Below, piece by piece: positions 47,301-56,456 of a stretch of 64,000 nt of DNA. The stretch's first letter is position 1. Each line of letters begins with the position of its first letter. The notes beneath the pieces are model-generated. The model did no database searches and was not told where the DNA came from. It saw nothing but the letters and a program-made list of their open reading frames with translations. A program made the translations under genes and the position numbers. Source of the DNA: Pseudomonas sp. PSB18 (GTDB taxonomy: Bacteria; Pseudomonadota; Gammaproteobacteria; Pseudomonadales; Pseudomonadaceae); NCBI RefSeq assembly GCF_014596565.1, contig NZ_NOIN01000002.1, forward strand, positions 186,001 through 250,000. The letters are read 5' to 3'.

Positions 47301-50286
47301 CACGTTGCGCCTGCTGGAAGAATTCGTCGCTGACCGCCAGGCTGCTTTCCTCAACGGCGCCATAGAGATCAAGCAAGGCTTCGCAGAGTTCGTCCACCGG
47401 CTGCAAGTCGGCCAGGTGCGCGCCTTCGCCAAGGGTCGTCAACTCATCCAGCAACGCGCTTAACTCCTGCCCCTCGCCGGGGTGCTGCTGCCAGCGTTGC
47501 AGCAGGTTTTCGGCGTCCAGCAGGATGTCCATGCCCTGGGCCAGGAAATCGTTGATCAGTTGCGGATCGCGCTTGTTCCGCGCGCCATGGTCCGAGGTAC
47601 CACTGACCGCCTGCAGGCGCTCGGCCACCAGGGCCTGGGTTCGCCGGATCAAGTCCGCAGCCCCGGGAATCGGCGCCAGCGGATCACTGTGCAACTGGCG
47701 CAGCCCCAGGCGCAGCAGGCCTTCGGCTTCCAGCAGGCACTCGACTTCATCCAGGTCGAGGGCCACCAGGTGCACCCTGTACTCCCGGGCAAGCTGGTCC
47801 ATCGCCCCGGCCAGCTCGGCAATCGGCAGCACACCGGCCATCGATGCGCTGCCCTTGAGGGTGTGCAGGGCCCGCTGCAATTCATCGCTGGCCTGCAAGG
47901 GCAGGTGTTCGGCAGCCTGGTCGAGAAAACGATTGAGACCGGCGAGATGCCCCTGGGCTTCCTTGTCGAAGATCTTCAACAGCAGCGGGTCGAGGGCAGC
48001 CACGTCCCCTTGGTCTTCATCGAGCTCTTCATTGCCCTTGGCCAGGGCATGGGCGCGGGCGGCCAACCGGTCGACATCGTCACGCTGACGCTGGTGATGG
48101 GCGGCAAAATCGGCGACCAGGCCGGGCAGCAGCCGTACCGTGTCGTCCACCAGTTGCAGGACCGTAGCACTCGGCTCGACACTGCGCTCCAGCACCCGGT
48201 TGAGCAGGTTCTCCACTGCCCAGGCCAGCTCGCCCAGCACCAGCGCCCGGACCATGCGGCCGCTGCCCTTGAGCGTATGGAAGGACCGACGCACTTCGCC
48301 CAGGGCGACCTGGTCGGCGGGCTGAGCGGCCCAGCGCGGCAGGTATTCGTGCAGCACCTCCAGCACCTCGCCGGTTTCTTCGAGGAAAACCTCACGCAAC
48401 TCTTCGTCCACCGGGTGCTCATCCACCGGGGGCGGCAGCAGACTGCCCGGCGTGCTCCTGGCCGGCGGATTGAGCGCCGAGACCGGGCTGGCCAGCATGT
48501 CGGCGAGGGACTGCACGGTCTGCGGATCATCCAGTTCCTGCAAATCCTGCATGACCTGGGCTTCGTTCGGGCTCAGCACATCGTCGAGCAAGGGTACCCG
48601 GGCTTCGTCGGGGAAATAGCCGAGCGCGGCCAGGCTCCGTTCGACCCCATCCAACAACGGCTCGCCGGGTGTTTCCGGATCTTCGCTCAAACGTTCCAGG
48701 TAGTATTCAAGGCCGGTGATCACGTCGGCCAGATGGTCGAGTTCTTCCCAGCCCGGTCGGGTCTGGTCCAGCAGCAAGTGGTCGCGGATAAAGCCGTTGC
48801 AGGCCTCCACCAGGCCGGCAGCGCGGCTCAGGGGGATCATTGCCAGCGCGCCGCGAACCTGAGTCAGCAAGGTCGGCAGGGTCTGTAGTTGCTCGCTGTT
48901 CCAGTCGGCGTCGATGTAGTCGACGATCATGTCCTTGGCCTGCTGCAGGCAGGTGTGGGCTTCCTTGATGACGATCTGGTGGATCTGGGTCAGGTCGGTG
49001 GTGGGCAGTTGGCTGTCTTCACGACTTTCAGGCTCGACAGTGCCGACCATGCCGGCCAGGTTGGCCTCGACATAGAGCAAGGCTCCGGCGACGTCCATGA
49101 GGGTCGCGTCATCGGGCTCACGCTGGCCCTGGGAGAGGCTCAGTACCACCGCCAATTGATCGATGATGACCTTGCGTGGCTGGCCGAAACCAAGCACCGC
49201 CAGGGTATCGGCGATCTGCCGCAGGGGCGCCAGCAAGCTGTCCAGCTCCGAGGCGTGTTGGCGGTCGCTGCGCACGAACAGGTCCAGCCGCTCCTTGACC
49301 CGCACCAGCTCCTCGCAGAGCGCGGTGAGCACCGAACGCATGGCGTCGCGGTCGGGTCCGGCCAGGCGCGCACGTTCTTCGTCGAGCATGGCGCTGTCGG
49401 GCAGCGCCTCGTCCAGTGAGTAGCGTTCTTTCATGATCTGCATCTGCCCGCTGGGGTATTCGGCCTTGGCAATATAGAACAACAAGCTCTTGAGCAGGTG
49501 CGGCGGGGCCGGTTGATTGATACCGGGCATGCCTTGGTCGAGCAGGCGCTTGAGTTCCTTGTCGGCTTCCTTGAACAGGCTGCGCAACGCCGGGCTGTTG
49601 GCGATTCGCCCGTCACGCATGCCTTCGATCAACGCCGAAGCCACCTGCCACAGGGCATTGAGCGGCGCGCCTGCGCAGAGCCCTTCCAGGCGATGGAAAA
49701 CTTTGGCCAGGTAACCGAGGTGGGTGGCGTCATCCTGTTCGCGCAACAGGCCCACCAGGGCCACTTGCAAGGTCTGGCGCAATTTGCGCAAGGTGCCGGG
49801 CAGGTCCGCCGGCTCGAGCCGCTTCAGGGCCCCATCGCCGAGGGGCGCGATATCGGGCAGTTCCGGGCTGAACAGGCTGGTTTCCGACAACAGGCTTTCG
49901 CCCCGGGCACTGCGCAGATCGTTGATCAGCGGTAGGACCACCAGCGGCAGGTCGCGGCGGGCACCCTGGATGCGATCCAGGTACATTGGCAACTGCCCCA
50001 AGGCCTGGCTCAACAGGCTGATGGCTTCGTCGCGATGGGCGATGCGATTGTCCTGAAGGGCAACGCACAGGTGCTCCATTTCTTCGGCCAGCAACGCCGC
50101 GCCATAGAACTCGACCATCTGCAGGCCACCATGCACCTGGTGAATGCAGGCCAGGCATTGCCCGAGGGCGTCTGCCGCCTGCGGGTCATCCACCAGCCGG
50201 TTGAGGGCCAGATGGGCCTGCTTCAGCGTTTCGGCAATCTCGCCCTTGACCCATTCCAGGGCCACATAGTCGTGCCGATCACCCAT
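44353..50286 (-). CDS. chpA: Pil-Chp hybrid histidine kinase ChpA
   Basis: A giant CheA-type kinase of 1977 residues that phosphorylates PilG and PilH. Four canonical Hpt motifs (HTLKG) occur at about residues 670, 807, 1112 and 1252. Degenerate Hpt-like regions lie in the first 650 residues, for example IHQVHGGLQMVE near 48. Then come a dimerisation segment (LVNLAGETSIFRGRIEQQV, about 1387), the ATPase (LEHMLRNAVDHGLEP, about 1560), a CheW domain (about 1715-1840) and a receiver (VLVVDDS about 1857, acceptor LLDIEMP about 1905). It controls type IV pili and cAMP in P. aeruginosa. Confidence 0.96.
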   Translation of the reverse strand: MGDRHDYVALEWVKGEIAETLKQAHLALNRLVDDPQAADALGQCLACIHQVHGGLQMVEFYGAALLAEEMEHLCVALQDNRIAHRDEAISLLSQALGQLPMYLDRIQGARRDLPLVVLPLINDLRSARGESLLSETSLFSPELPDIAPLGDGALKRLEPADLPGTLRKLRQTLQVALVGLLREQDDATHLGYLAKVFHRLEGLCAGAPLNALWQVASALIEGMRDGRIANSPALRSLFKEADKELKRLLDQGMPGINQPAPPHLLKSLLFYIAKAEYPSGQMQIMKERYSLDEALPDSAMLDEERARLAGPDRDAMRSVLTALCEELVRVKERLDLFVRSDRQHASELDSLLAPLRQIADTLAVLGFGQPRKVIIDQLAVVLSLSQGQREPDDATLMDVAGALLYVEANLAGMVGTVEPESREDSQLPTTDLTQIHQIVIKEAHTCLQQAKDMIVDYIDADWNSEQLQTLPTLLTQVRGALAMIPLSRAAGLVEACNGFIRDHLLLDQTRPGWEELDHLADVITGLEYYLERLSEDPETPGEPLLDGVERSLAALGYFPDEARVPLLDDVLSPNEAQVMQDLQELDDPQTVQSLADMLASPVSALNPPARSTPGSLLPPPVDEHPVDEELREVFLEETGEVLEVLHEYLPRWAAQPADQVALGEVRRSFHTLKGSGRMVRALVLGELAWAVENLLNRVLERSVEPSATVLQLVDDTVRLLPGLVADFAAHHQRQRDDVDRLAARAHALAKGNEELDEDQGDVAALDPLLLKIFDKEAQGHLAGLNRFLDQAAEHLPLQASDELQRALHTLKGSASMAGVLPIAELAGAMDQLAREYRVHLVALDLDEVECLLEAEGLLRLGLRQLHSDPLAPIPGAADLIRRTQALVAERLQAVSGTSDHGARNKRDPQLINDFLAQGMDILLDAENLLQRWQQHPGEGQELSALLDELTTLGEGAHLADLQPVDELCEALLDLYGAVEESSLAVSDEFFQQAQRAHEALIDMLDELAAGQHVHPRPERVQALHALLEAGLDPSATGLIRSDGSRTLSIRELGHATAELERDVPADTSVDDDITSIFLEEAQDILESAAQALQRWLADPDNGAPLSSLQRDLHTLKGGARMAGIRPISDLAQELENLYEGLVDRRYSYSDELAHLLNGSHERLDLLLGQLQQGQTLGDPVSLIDAIRRFRQDKPNAVEGVGSIPGDAASHDPELLDIFLEEGFDILDSSGAALLRWQAEPSNRQAVETLLRDLHTLKGGARMVEIGPIGDLAHELENLYEGLSAGLLQATPALFVLLQSSHDRLAHMLDAVRAGLACPPADRLIAQIQAVNHPQDSETPATEPPAVPTMPVGAATAPAPAKPEPAASSDGADMVKVSAELLDDLVNLAGETSIFRGRIEQQVNDAHVALSEMETTIERMRDQLRRLDTETQGRILSRQQVEAERLGYEEFDPLEMDRHSQLQQLSRALFESASDLLDLKETLDRSNHDAENLLQQQRRINTRLQEGLMRTRMVPFERMVPRLQRIVRQVAQELGKDVEFVVDNAEGEMDRNVLERMAAPLEHMLRNAVDHGLEPADVRIAAGKPARGRISLDLSREGGDIVFDIRDDGAGVPLDAVRRKAIKRGLLAPDSDISDRDVLQFILQPGFSTAEKITQISGRGVGMDVVHEEVRQLGGSMVIDSTPGQGVHFRIRLPFTVSVNRALMVQCHEDQYAIPLNTIESIVRVLPAELEAYYQLDPPTYTYAGQRYELCYLGELLKTAPRPKLLGQSQPLPLLLVQCNERHVAVQVDATVGTREIVVKSLGPQFSAVQGLSGATILGDGRVVLILDLLAPIRAMPSQAPRRPVLTEGEGEHQRPLLVLVVDDSVTVRKVTSRLLERHGMHVLTAKDGVDAMAVLAEHTPDLMLLDIEMPRMDGFEVATQVRNEPHLAHLPIIMITSRTGQKHRDRAMAIGVNDYLGKPYQESVLLESIAHWSKPHA

Positions 50287-50336
50287 AACCGCTCCAATCC
50301 GGCAAATACACCCTCCTTGTGGCGGGAGGACTCATC

Positions 50337-50425
50337 TGTGGGAGCAAAGCTTGCTCGCGATAAAGGCAACTCGATCTCCGGCCTGACGCGTCGCTCTCAT
50401 CGCGGGCAAGCCTTGCTCCCACATG
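50337..50425. repeat. REP pair (REPIN) between pilJ and chpA
   Basis: Inverted copies at 50337-50361 and 50399-50425, inside the operon. They could weaken transcription or stabilise the upstream mRNA. Confidence 0.85.
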
Positions 50426-50457
50426 ATTCCCCTCGCCCCGTATACCGCCTCCAACAA

Positions 50458-52512
50458 TCAAGACTTGTCCTCATCCTTGGCCGCCGGCAAGGTAAAACCC
50501 GACACCGACCGACGCAGCTGGCTGGCCATCTTCGCCAGGTTGCCGATGCTCTCGGCGGTGGCGGTGGAGCCGGACGAGGTTTGCGTGGTGATCTGCTGGA
50601 TCACGTTCATCGTCAGGGAAATCTGCCCCGCCGAGGTGGTCTGCTGCTGCGCCGCGTTGGAAATGCTCTGGATCAGCGCCGCCAGGGTCTTCGACACGCC
50701 CTCGATCTCTTCCAGGGCCACCCCGGCGTCCTGGGCCAGCCGGGCGCCGCGCACCACTTCGCTGGTGGTCTGCTCCATGGAGATCACCGCCTCGTTGGTG
50801 TCGGCCTGGATCGCCCGCACCAGCGTTTCGATCTGCCGGGTCGCCGCCGAAGAGCGCTCCGCCAGCCGCTGCACTTCATCGGCCACCACCGCGAAGCCGC
50901 GCCCGGCATCGCCGGCCATGGACGCCTGGATCGCGGCGTTGAGGGCCAATATGTTGGTCTGGTCGGCAATGTCGTCGATCAGGCTGACGATGTCGCCGAT
51001 TTCCTGGGACGACTCGCCCAGGCGCTTGATGCGCTTGGCGGTGTCCTGGATCTGCTCGCGAATGTTGTCCATGCCATGAATGGTGTTGTGCACCACCTCG
51101 TTGCCCTTGTTGGCGATCTCCACGGAGCGCTCGGCCACCGCCGACGACTCGGCAGCGTTGGCCGATACCTGGTCGATGGACTGGGCCATTTCATTGATTG
51201 AAGTCGAAGCTTCGCTGATCTGCTGGGCCTGGTGCTCGGAAGCCTGGGCCAGATGCATGGCGGTGGCCTGGGTTTCCTGCACCGCGGCGGCGACCTGACC
51301 GGCGGTGAGGTTGATGGTGGCGACCAGGTCGCGCAGTTGATCCACCGAATAATTGATCGAATCGGCGATGGTGCCGGTGAAGTCCTCGGTGACCGACGCG
51401 GTGACGGTCAGGTCGCCGTCGGCCAGATCGGCAATCTCGTCCAGCAGGCGCATGATCGCGTTCTGGTTGCGCTCGTTCTTCTCCGCGGTTTCGTGCAACT
51501 GGCGGTTGGTTTCACGCACCATCACCAGGCCGATCAGGATGATCGACATCAGTGCCAGCAGCCCCAGCACGTAACCGCCAATGGCGTGGACGGACCGGCC
51601 ACCGGCCAGGTTTTCCAGTGCGGTGGTCAGGTGCGAGGCTTCATCCAACAGGGTCTGCGACAGGTTGAAAATGTTACCCGCCGACTCGCGGACCTTGAAC
51701 AGCTCCGGCGAGGTTTCGAGGATTTCATCCACCGAACCCGAGACGAACTCGAACAGTTCACTGATTTCGCTCAGGCGTGCCCGGGCATCGCGATCCTGGA
51801 CCTGGGAAATCTTCAAGGCCGGGTCGCCTTGCAACATTCCGTTGAGCACCTGGCCGAAACGCGCGGCATCGCGGCCAAAGGTATCGGCGGCCTGGCTGGC
51901 GTTCTCATCCCCCGCCAGCACGGTATTCACCGCGCCCAGGATGCGCTCGGCCAACAGCGACTGGCGCTGGGCCATGGCCACCTGGGCCGCGGGTGCGCCC
52001 CGTTGCAGCAGGATCTCGACGACTTTTTCGTATTCGACCTGCAACTGCGGCACCGTTTCGGCCAGGGTCGCCGCCACCTGATGCAGCGACAGCACGGTCT
52101 GCTCGCTGGACAGGATGGCGTCGGTGTTCTTGAGCAGGCGTTCCCAGTCCAGTTGTACCGCGCGCATCTGCGGTCGCAGGGTCGAAGGCGCCGGTGGCAG
52201 GCCGGTCACCGGGTCACCCTGCTTGAGGTAGCCCCAGCGCTGGGCAAAATCGTTGCGTGCATCGCTCAGCAATTTGAACGCCGCGGCCTTGCCGGCGGCG
52301 GCCTCGGTGGCGTTCTTGGCAATGCGCTGGGACAGCACCCGCAACTCACCGGCATGGCCGATGTACTGTTTATCGTAGGTGGACTGGGTGTTGAGGTACG
52401 CGAAATTGGCGAACAGCAGCATGATGAAGACAATCAGCGCGACGAACAGCACGATGATCTGCGAACGACTGCGCGACGCTTCCAGTGGCTTGCCTGTGTT
52501 TGCTTTGATCAT
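50458..52512 (-). CDS. pilJ: Type IV pilus chemoreceptor PilJ
   Basis: A 684-residue methyl-accepting chemotaxis protein. TM1 is [20 protein letters not shown] (about 19-40) and a long periplasmic PilJ-type sensor follows. TM2 ([20 protein letters not shown]) lies near residue 310, then a HAMP-like linker and the cytoplasmic signalling hairpin with the conserved [20 protein letters not shown] and [19 protein letters not shown] 52512 gives a short cytoplasmic N-terminus before TM1. The receptor for surface contact and phosphodiesterase signalling in P. aeruginosa is its orthologue. Confidence 0.95.
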   Translation of the reverse strand: MIKANTGKPLEASRSRSQIIVLFVALIVFIMLLFANFAYLNTQSTYDKQYIGHAGELRVLSQRIAKNATEAAAGKAAAFKLLSDARNDFAQRWGYLKQGDPVTGLPPAPSTLRPQMRAVQLDWERLLKNTDAILSSEQTVLSLHQVAATLAETVPQLQVEYEKVVEILLQRGAPAAQVAMAQRQSLLAERILGAVNTVLAGDENASQAADTFGRDAARFGQVLNGMLQGDPALKISQVQDRDARARLSEISELFEFVSGSVDEILETSPELFKVRESAGNIFNLSQTLLDEASHLTTALENLAGGRSVHAIGGYVLGLLALMSIILIGLVMVRETNRQLHETAEKNERNQNAIMRLLDEIADLADGDLTVTASVTEDFTGTIADSINYSVDQLRDLVATINLTAGQVAAAVQETQATAMHLAQASEHQAQQISEASTSINEMAQSIDQVSANAAESSAVAERSVEIANKGNEVVHNTIHGMDNIREQIQDTAKRIKRLGESSQEIGDIVSLIDDIADQTNILALNAAIQASMAGDAGRGFAVVADEVQRLAERSSAATRQIETLVRAIQADTNEAVISMEQTTSEVVRGARLAQDAGVALEEIEGVSKTLAALIQSISNAAQQQTTSAGQISLTMNVIQQITTQTSSGSTATAESIGNLAKMASQLRRSVSGFTLPAAKDEDKS

Positions 52513-52570
52513 CGATTTTCGCCTGTACTGCCCAATCCAACTCGCCATGGGTGACTGATCTCAGGGCGGC

Positions 52571-52675
52571 TCTGTGGGAGCAAGGCTTGCCCGCGATGAA
52601 AACAACACGGTTTGCTGCCGACCGAGGCGTCTGCATCGCGAGCAAGCTTTGCTCCCACAGGCTCGCTCCCACAGG
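52571..52675. repeat. Composite REP block between pilI and pilJ
   Basis: A REP pair (52571-52598 and 52634-52660) followed immediately by a half copy GGCTCGCTCCCACAGG (52660-52675) of the other REP subtype. Confidence 0.83.
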
Positions 52676-52692
52676 AGGCTACGCGGTGTCTG

Positions 52693-53232
52693 TTAAATAG
52701 CCACATCCATGAACCCCTCAGACTGCGTCAACGCAAAAGGGCTGAACACCTGCCACTGGCGCTCGCCAAGAAACCGGCCCTTGACGAAGGCGGCTTCCGG
52801 ACAGTCGCGATCGTTTGCCTGCATCGGCTCCAGGCTGTCCTGGGCGAAATGCTGGAGCCCGAAGACTTCATCCACCAGCAACCCGGCGAACACCTCGCCA
52901 TGATCCACCACCAGCACCCGCCGCTGCTTGCGCACCGTTGACAGTTCATGACCGAAAAAACCGCTCAGGTCCATCAATGGCAACAGTCGTCCGCGCAGGT
53001 TGGCCACGCCGCGAACCCAAGGCTTGACCCCGGGCAAATGCGTATGGCGCGGCTCGTGCAGCACTTCGCTGACTTCCTCCATGGGCGCCACGTACCAGCG
53101 CTCACCCAGGCGAAAGCCGATACCGCTCCAGGCATGACGGTGGGTCGGCTGGGACGGCAGGTCCGCCGCCAGCGACCGGCAGCGTCGATCGATCTGCAGC
53201 AGCAGCTCGAACGCAGTCAGGGATGGGCTCAT
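52693..53232 (-). CDS. pilI: Type IV pilus chemosensory adaptor PilI (CheW-like)
   Basis: 179 residues with a single CheW domain: WSGIGFRLGERWYVAPMEEV, GVKPWVRGVANLRGRLLPLMD and VLVVDHGEVFAGLLVDEVFG. It links PilJ to ChpA. The N-terminus (LLLQIDRRCRSLAADLPSQP) is a helical extension typical of PilI. It starts 10 bp after pilH. Confidence 0.93.
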   Translation of the reverse strand: MSPSLTAFELLLQIDRRCRSLAADLPSQPTHRHAWSGIGFRLGERWYVAPMEEVSEVLHEPRHTHLPGVKPWVRGVANLRGRLLPLMDLSGFFGHELSTVRKQRRVLVVDHGEVFAGLLVDEVFGLQHFAQDSLEPMQANDRDCPEAAFVKGRFLGERQWQVFSPFALTQSEGFMDVAI

Positions 53233-53242
53233 GGCCGCGCCG

Positions 53243-53608
53243 TCAACCCGCCAGGACGTTGTTCAGGGTCTGGATCAGGGTTTCTTCGTCGACCGGCTTG
53301 GTCAGGTAGTCCTTGGCGCCTTGGCGCGTGCCCCAGACCTTGTCGGTTTCCTGGTCCTTGGTGGTGATGATGATCACCGGGATGTGGCCGGTTTCCGGAT
53401 CCTTGGTCAGCTGGCGTGTGGCCTGGAACCCGTTGAGGCCGGGCATGACGATGTCCATCAACACCGCGTCGGGCTTTTCCTGGCGGGCCAGGGCCACGCC
53501 GTCGGCGCCGTTCTCGGCCTTGAGGACCTGGTGACCGTGCTTTTCCAGCATGCCGGTCAGTTTGTACATTTCAGTCGGCGAATCATCGACGATCAGAATT
53601 CGTGCCAT
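53243..53608 (-). CDS. pilH: Twitching motility response regulator PilH
   Basis: A 121-residue stand-alone receiver: acidic pocket ILIVDDSPTEM, phosphoacceptor Asp in VLMDIVMPGLNGF, Thr in IIITTKDQETD and conserved Lys in YLTKP. No output domain. In P. aeruginosa PilH is a retraction or phosphate-sink regulator of the Pil-Chp system. ATG 53608 gives MARILIVDDSP. Confidence 0.95.
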   Translation of the reverse strand: MARILIVDDSPTEMYKLTGMLEKHGHQVLKAENGADGVALARQEKPDAVLMDIVMPGLNGFQATRQLTKDPETGHIPVIIITTKDQETDKVWGTRQGAKDYLTKPVDEETLIQTLNNVLAG

Positions 53609-53655
53609 GGTGTTCCCCATTCTTGTCGACCCCAGGCTCTGCGGCCGGGCGTCAT

Positions 53656-54084
53656 TTAATGTGCCTGGTGCGGCTGGACGGCGGCAAAGCCCGGAACATG
53701 AGCTTGTATCGCGCCCAGCAGTTCTTCCTTGCTGAAAGGCTTGGTCAAAAACTGATCGGAACCGACGATGCGTCCCTTGGCCTTGTCGAACAGCCCGTCC
53801 CGGGACGACAGCAGGATCACCGGCGTGGCCTTGAAGGCGCTGTTGTTCTTGATCAGGGCGCAGGTCTGGTAACCGTCCAGACGCGGCATCATGATGTCGA
53901 CAAAGATGATGCCCGGGTGATGGTCGGTAATCTTGGCCAGGGCATCGAAGCCATCGACCGCCGTGATCACCTCGCAACCCACATTGCGCAGCAAGGTTTC
54001 GGCGGTACGGCGAATGGTCTTCGAATCGTCGATGACCATGACCTTCAAGGCGCTGGGTTGCTGCTGCGTAGGATGCTCTGCCAT
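53656..54084 (-). CDS. pilG: Twitching motility response regulator PilG
   Basis: A 142-residue single receiver domain: VMVIDDSKTIRRTAETLL, acceptor Asp in IIFVDIMMPRLDGYQTC, VILLSSRDG and FLTKPFSKEELL, with a short polar N-terminus. PilG promotes pilus extension and adenylate cyclase activation in P. aeruginosa. It is the first gene of the operon, which diverges from gshB. Confidence 0.95.
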   Translation of the reverse strand: MAEHPTQQQPSALKVMVIDDSKTIRRTAETLLRNVGCEVITAVDGFDALAKITDHHPGIIFVDIMMPRLDGYQTCALIKNNSAFKATPVILLSSRDGLFDKAKGRIVGSDQFLTKPFSKEELLGAIQAHVPGFAAVQPHQAH

Positions 54085-54308
54085 TGCTACTGCGAACCGG
54101 TTTTAAACGCTTAAATGCGACCGACGGCGCAAGCCCTTGATGTTCAAGGCCCGCGCGCCACATGGCAGCCTTTTTAGCACAGTCTCCAGCGCCGGGCTAT
54201 CGGCCGGGCGGCATGGTGGTTTTTCCTTGACCGCGAATCCGGCGGGCGCCACTCTGACGCCACTTTTTCACGCCATTTGTGCCCCATCAGATTTCGAGGA
54301 ACCAAGCC

Positions 54309-55262
54309 ATGAGCGTACGCGTCGGCATTGTCATGGACCCTATCGCCAGCATTTCCTACAAGAAGGATAGCTCGCTGGCCATGCTGCTGGCCGCTCAAAA
54401 GCGCGGCTGGGAATTGTTCTACATGGAACAGCGCGACCTCTACCAGGCCGAAGGCCAGGCACGGGCGCGCATGAAACCGTTGAAAGTCTTCGCCAGCCCG
54501 GAAAAATGGTTTGAACTGGGCGACGAAAAGGATGCGCTGCTGAGCGACCTGGACGTGATCCTGATGCGCAAGGATCCGCCCTTCGACATGGAATTCGTGT
54601 ATTCCACCTACCTGCTGGAACAAGCCGAAACCGCCGGCGTGCTGGTGGTCAACAAGCCCCAGAGCCTGCGCGACTGCAACGAGAAGCTGTTCGCCACGCT
54701 GTTCCCGCAATGCACGCCACCGACCATCGTCAGCCGCCGCCCGGATGTACTGCGCGCGTTCGCCGATCATCACGGCGACGTGATCCTCAAGCCCCTGGAC
54801 GGCATGGGCGGCTCTTCGATCTTCCGCCACACCGCCGGCCACCCGAACCTCTCCGTGATCCTGGAAACACTGACCCTGCACGGCCAGCAGCAGATCATGA
54901 TCCAGGGTTATCTGCCGGCCATCGTCGATGGCGACAAGCGCATCCTGATGATCGACGGCGAGCCGGTGGACTATTGCCTGGCGCGCATTCCGGCAGCAGG
55001 CGAAACCCGCGGCAACCTGGCCGCCGGCGGCCGTGGCGAAGCCCGCCCGCTGACCGAGAAGGACCGCTGGATCGCGGCCCAGGTTGGCCCGACCCTGCGG
55101 GAAAAAGGCTTGCTGTTCGTGGGCCTGGACGTAATCGGCGAGCATCTGACGGAAATCAACGTCACCAGCCCGACCTGCATCCGCGAGATCGACAATGCCT
55201 TCGGCACCGACATCGGCGGGATGCTGATGGATGCCATCGATCAGAAGCTCAAGGCTCGTTGA
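54309..55262 (+). CDS. gshB: Glutathione synthetase
   Basis: An ATP-grasp ligase of 317 residues that joins gamma-glutamylcysteine and glycine. Landmarks: VGIVMDPIASISYKKDSSLA at the N-terminus, LMRKDPPFDMEFVYSTYLLE, VLKPLDGMGGSSIF and the metal-binding TEINVTSPTCIREID. ATG 54309 follows GAGGAACCAAGCC. The Pil-Chp operon runs in the other direction from the shared 224-bp region, and tonB follows. Confidence 0.96.
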   Translation: MSVRVGIVMDPIASISYKKDSSLAMLLAAQKRGWELFYMEQRDLYQAEGQARARMKPLKVFASPEKWFELGDEKDALLSDLDVILMRKDPPFDMEFVYSTYLLEQAETAGVLVVNKPQSLRDCNEKLFATLFPQCTPPTIVSRRPDVLRAFADHHGDVILKPLDGMGGSSIFRHTAGHPNLSVILETLTLHGQQQIMIQGYLPAIVDGDKRILMIDGEPVDYCLARIPAAGETRGNLAAGGRGEARPLTEKDRWIAAQVGPTLREKGLLFVGLDVIGEHLTEINVTSPTCIREIDNAFGTDIGGMLMDAIDQKLKAR

Positions 55263-55338
55263 TCCAGATCTGATGAAGGGAACCCACATTGCGTTATCAT
55301 GCCCGGCCTTAAAAAAACGCGATGTTGGTTTCCTTGTC

Positions 55339-56235
55339 ATGACCCTTCCGTCCGATCTGCCCCTAGAGCTCGCCCACCGTGGCGTGCGTCCGGCTGATCG
55401 CCTCGGCTTTACCCTGTTCCTGGCGGCGCTGATCCACCTGGCCCTGCTGCTGGGCGTCGGATTTGCCACGGTCGAGCCCAAGCAGATCACCCAGACCCTG
55501 GAAATCACCCTGGCCACCTTCAAGAGCGAAACCAAGCCGAAGCAGGCAGATTTCCTCGCCCAGGAGAACCAGCAGGGTAGCGGCACCTTGGAAAAAAAGG
55601 CGGTTCCCAAGACCACCGAGATCGCGCCGTTCCAGGATAATCAGGTCCAGAAGGCCACCCCTCCTCCGGCCGCCAAGCCCGAGGTGCAGGAAACCGCTCC
55701 CAAGGCTGCCGTGACCACCGTGGCACCGAAACCGAAGAAGGCGCCGGTCAAGGAGGAGGTCAAGCCCGATCCCAAGCCCAAGGCCCCGGCACCGACCTTC
55801 GACAGCTCCCAGCTGTCCAGCGACATCGCCAGCCTGGAAGCCGAACTGGCCCAGGAACAGCAGCTCTATGCCAAGCGTCCGCGTATCCACCGCCTGAGCG
55901 CCGCCTCGACCATGCGTGACAAGGGCGCCTGGTACAAGGACGAGTGGCGCAAGAAGGTCGAACGCATCGGCAACCTCAACTACCCCGACGAAGCACGGCG
56001 CAAGCAGATCTACGGCAACCTGCGGCTCATGGTCTCGATCAACCGCGACGGCTCCCTGTATGAAGTGCTGGTGCTGGAATCTTCCGGCCAGCCGCTGCTG
56101 GACCAGGCGGCCCAGCGCATCGTGCGCCTGGCGGCACCGTTCGCACCGTTTACCGGAGATTTGTCGGACATCGACCGGCTGGAGATCATCCGCACCTGGA
56201 AATTCTCCCGGGGTGATCGGCTCTCCAGTAACTGA
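55339..56235 (+). CDS. TonB-family energy transducer (TonB3-like)
   Basis: 298 residues. A cytoplasmic N-terminus of about 20 residues, one anchor helix (RLGFTLFLAALIHLALLLGV) with a His in the membrane, a Pro/Lys-rich periplasmic spacer with repeated KP and AP words, and a C-terminal TonB domain (YPDEARRKQIYGNLRLMVSI, WKFSRGDRLSSN). The gene next to gshB in P. aeruginosa (tonB3) was linked to twitching motility. No exbB or exbD adjoins. ATG 55339 is preferred as the frame upstream is non-conserved. Confidence 0.88.
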   Translation: MTLPSDLPLELAHRGVRPADRLGFTLFLAALIHLALLLGVGFATVEPKQITQTLEITLATFKSETKPKQADFLAQENQQGSGTLEKKAVPKTTEIAPFQDNQVQKATPPPAAKPEVQETAPKAAVTTVAPKPKKAPVKEEVKPDPKPKAPAPTFDSSQLSSDIASLEAELAQEQQLYAKRPRIHRLSAASTMRDKGAWYKDEWRKKVERIGNLNYPDEARRKQIYGNLRLMVSINRDGSLYEVLVLESSGQPLLDQAAQRIVRLAAPFAPFTGDLSDIDRLEIIRTWKFSRGDRLSSN

Positions 56236-56251
56236 CCCACTGCCCAAGCCC

Positions 56252-56370
56252 CTTGTGGGAGTGGGTTGTGTGGGAGCAAGGCTTGCCCGCGATGAAAACG
56301 CCGCGGTCTCTTGAGGACCGCAGCGCCTGGATCGCGAGCAAGCTTTGCTCCCACAAGGCCCGCTCCCACA
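56252..56370. repeat. Composite REP block between tonB and algH
   Basis: REP copies CTTGTGGGAGTGGG plus a full GTGGGAGCAAGGCTTGCCCG (56252-56294) face GAGCAAGCTTTGCTCCCACA plus a half copy CCGCTCCCACAT (56331-56370). Its structure resembles the block at 52571-52675. Confidence 0.83.
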
Positions 56371-56456
56371 TTTGATCGGTGTCGCCAACCAGATCGAGGT
56401 ATTTCCTGCACATCCCCAGCTTGTCAGTTCGCCCCTGCGCCGCCACACTATCGCCT

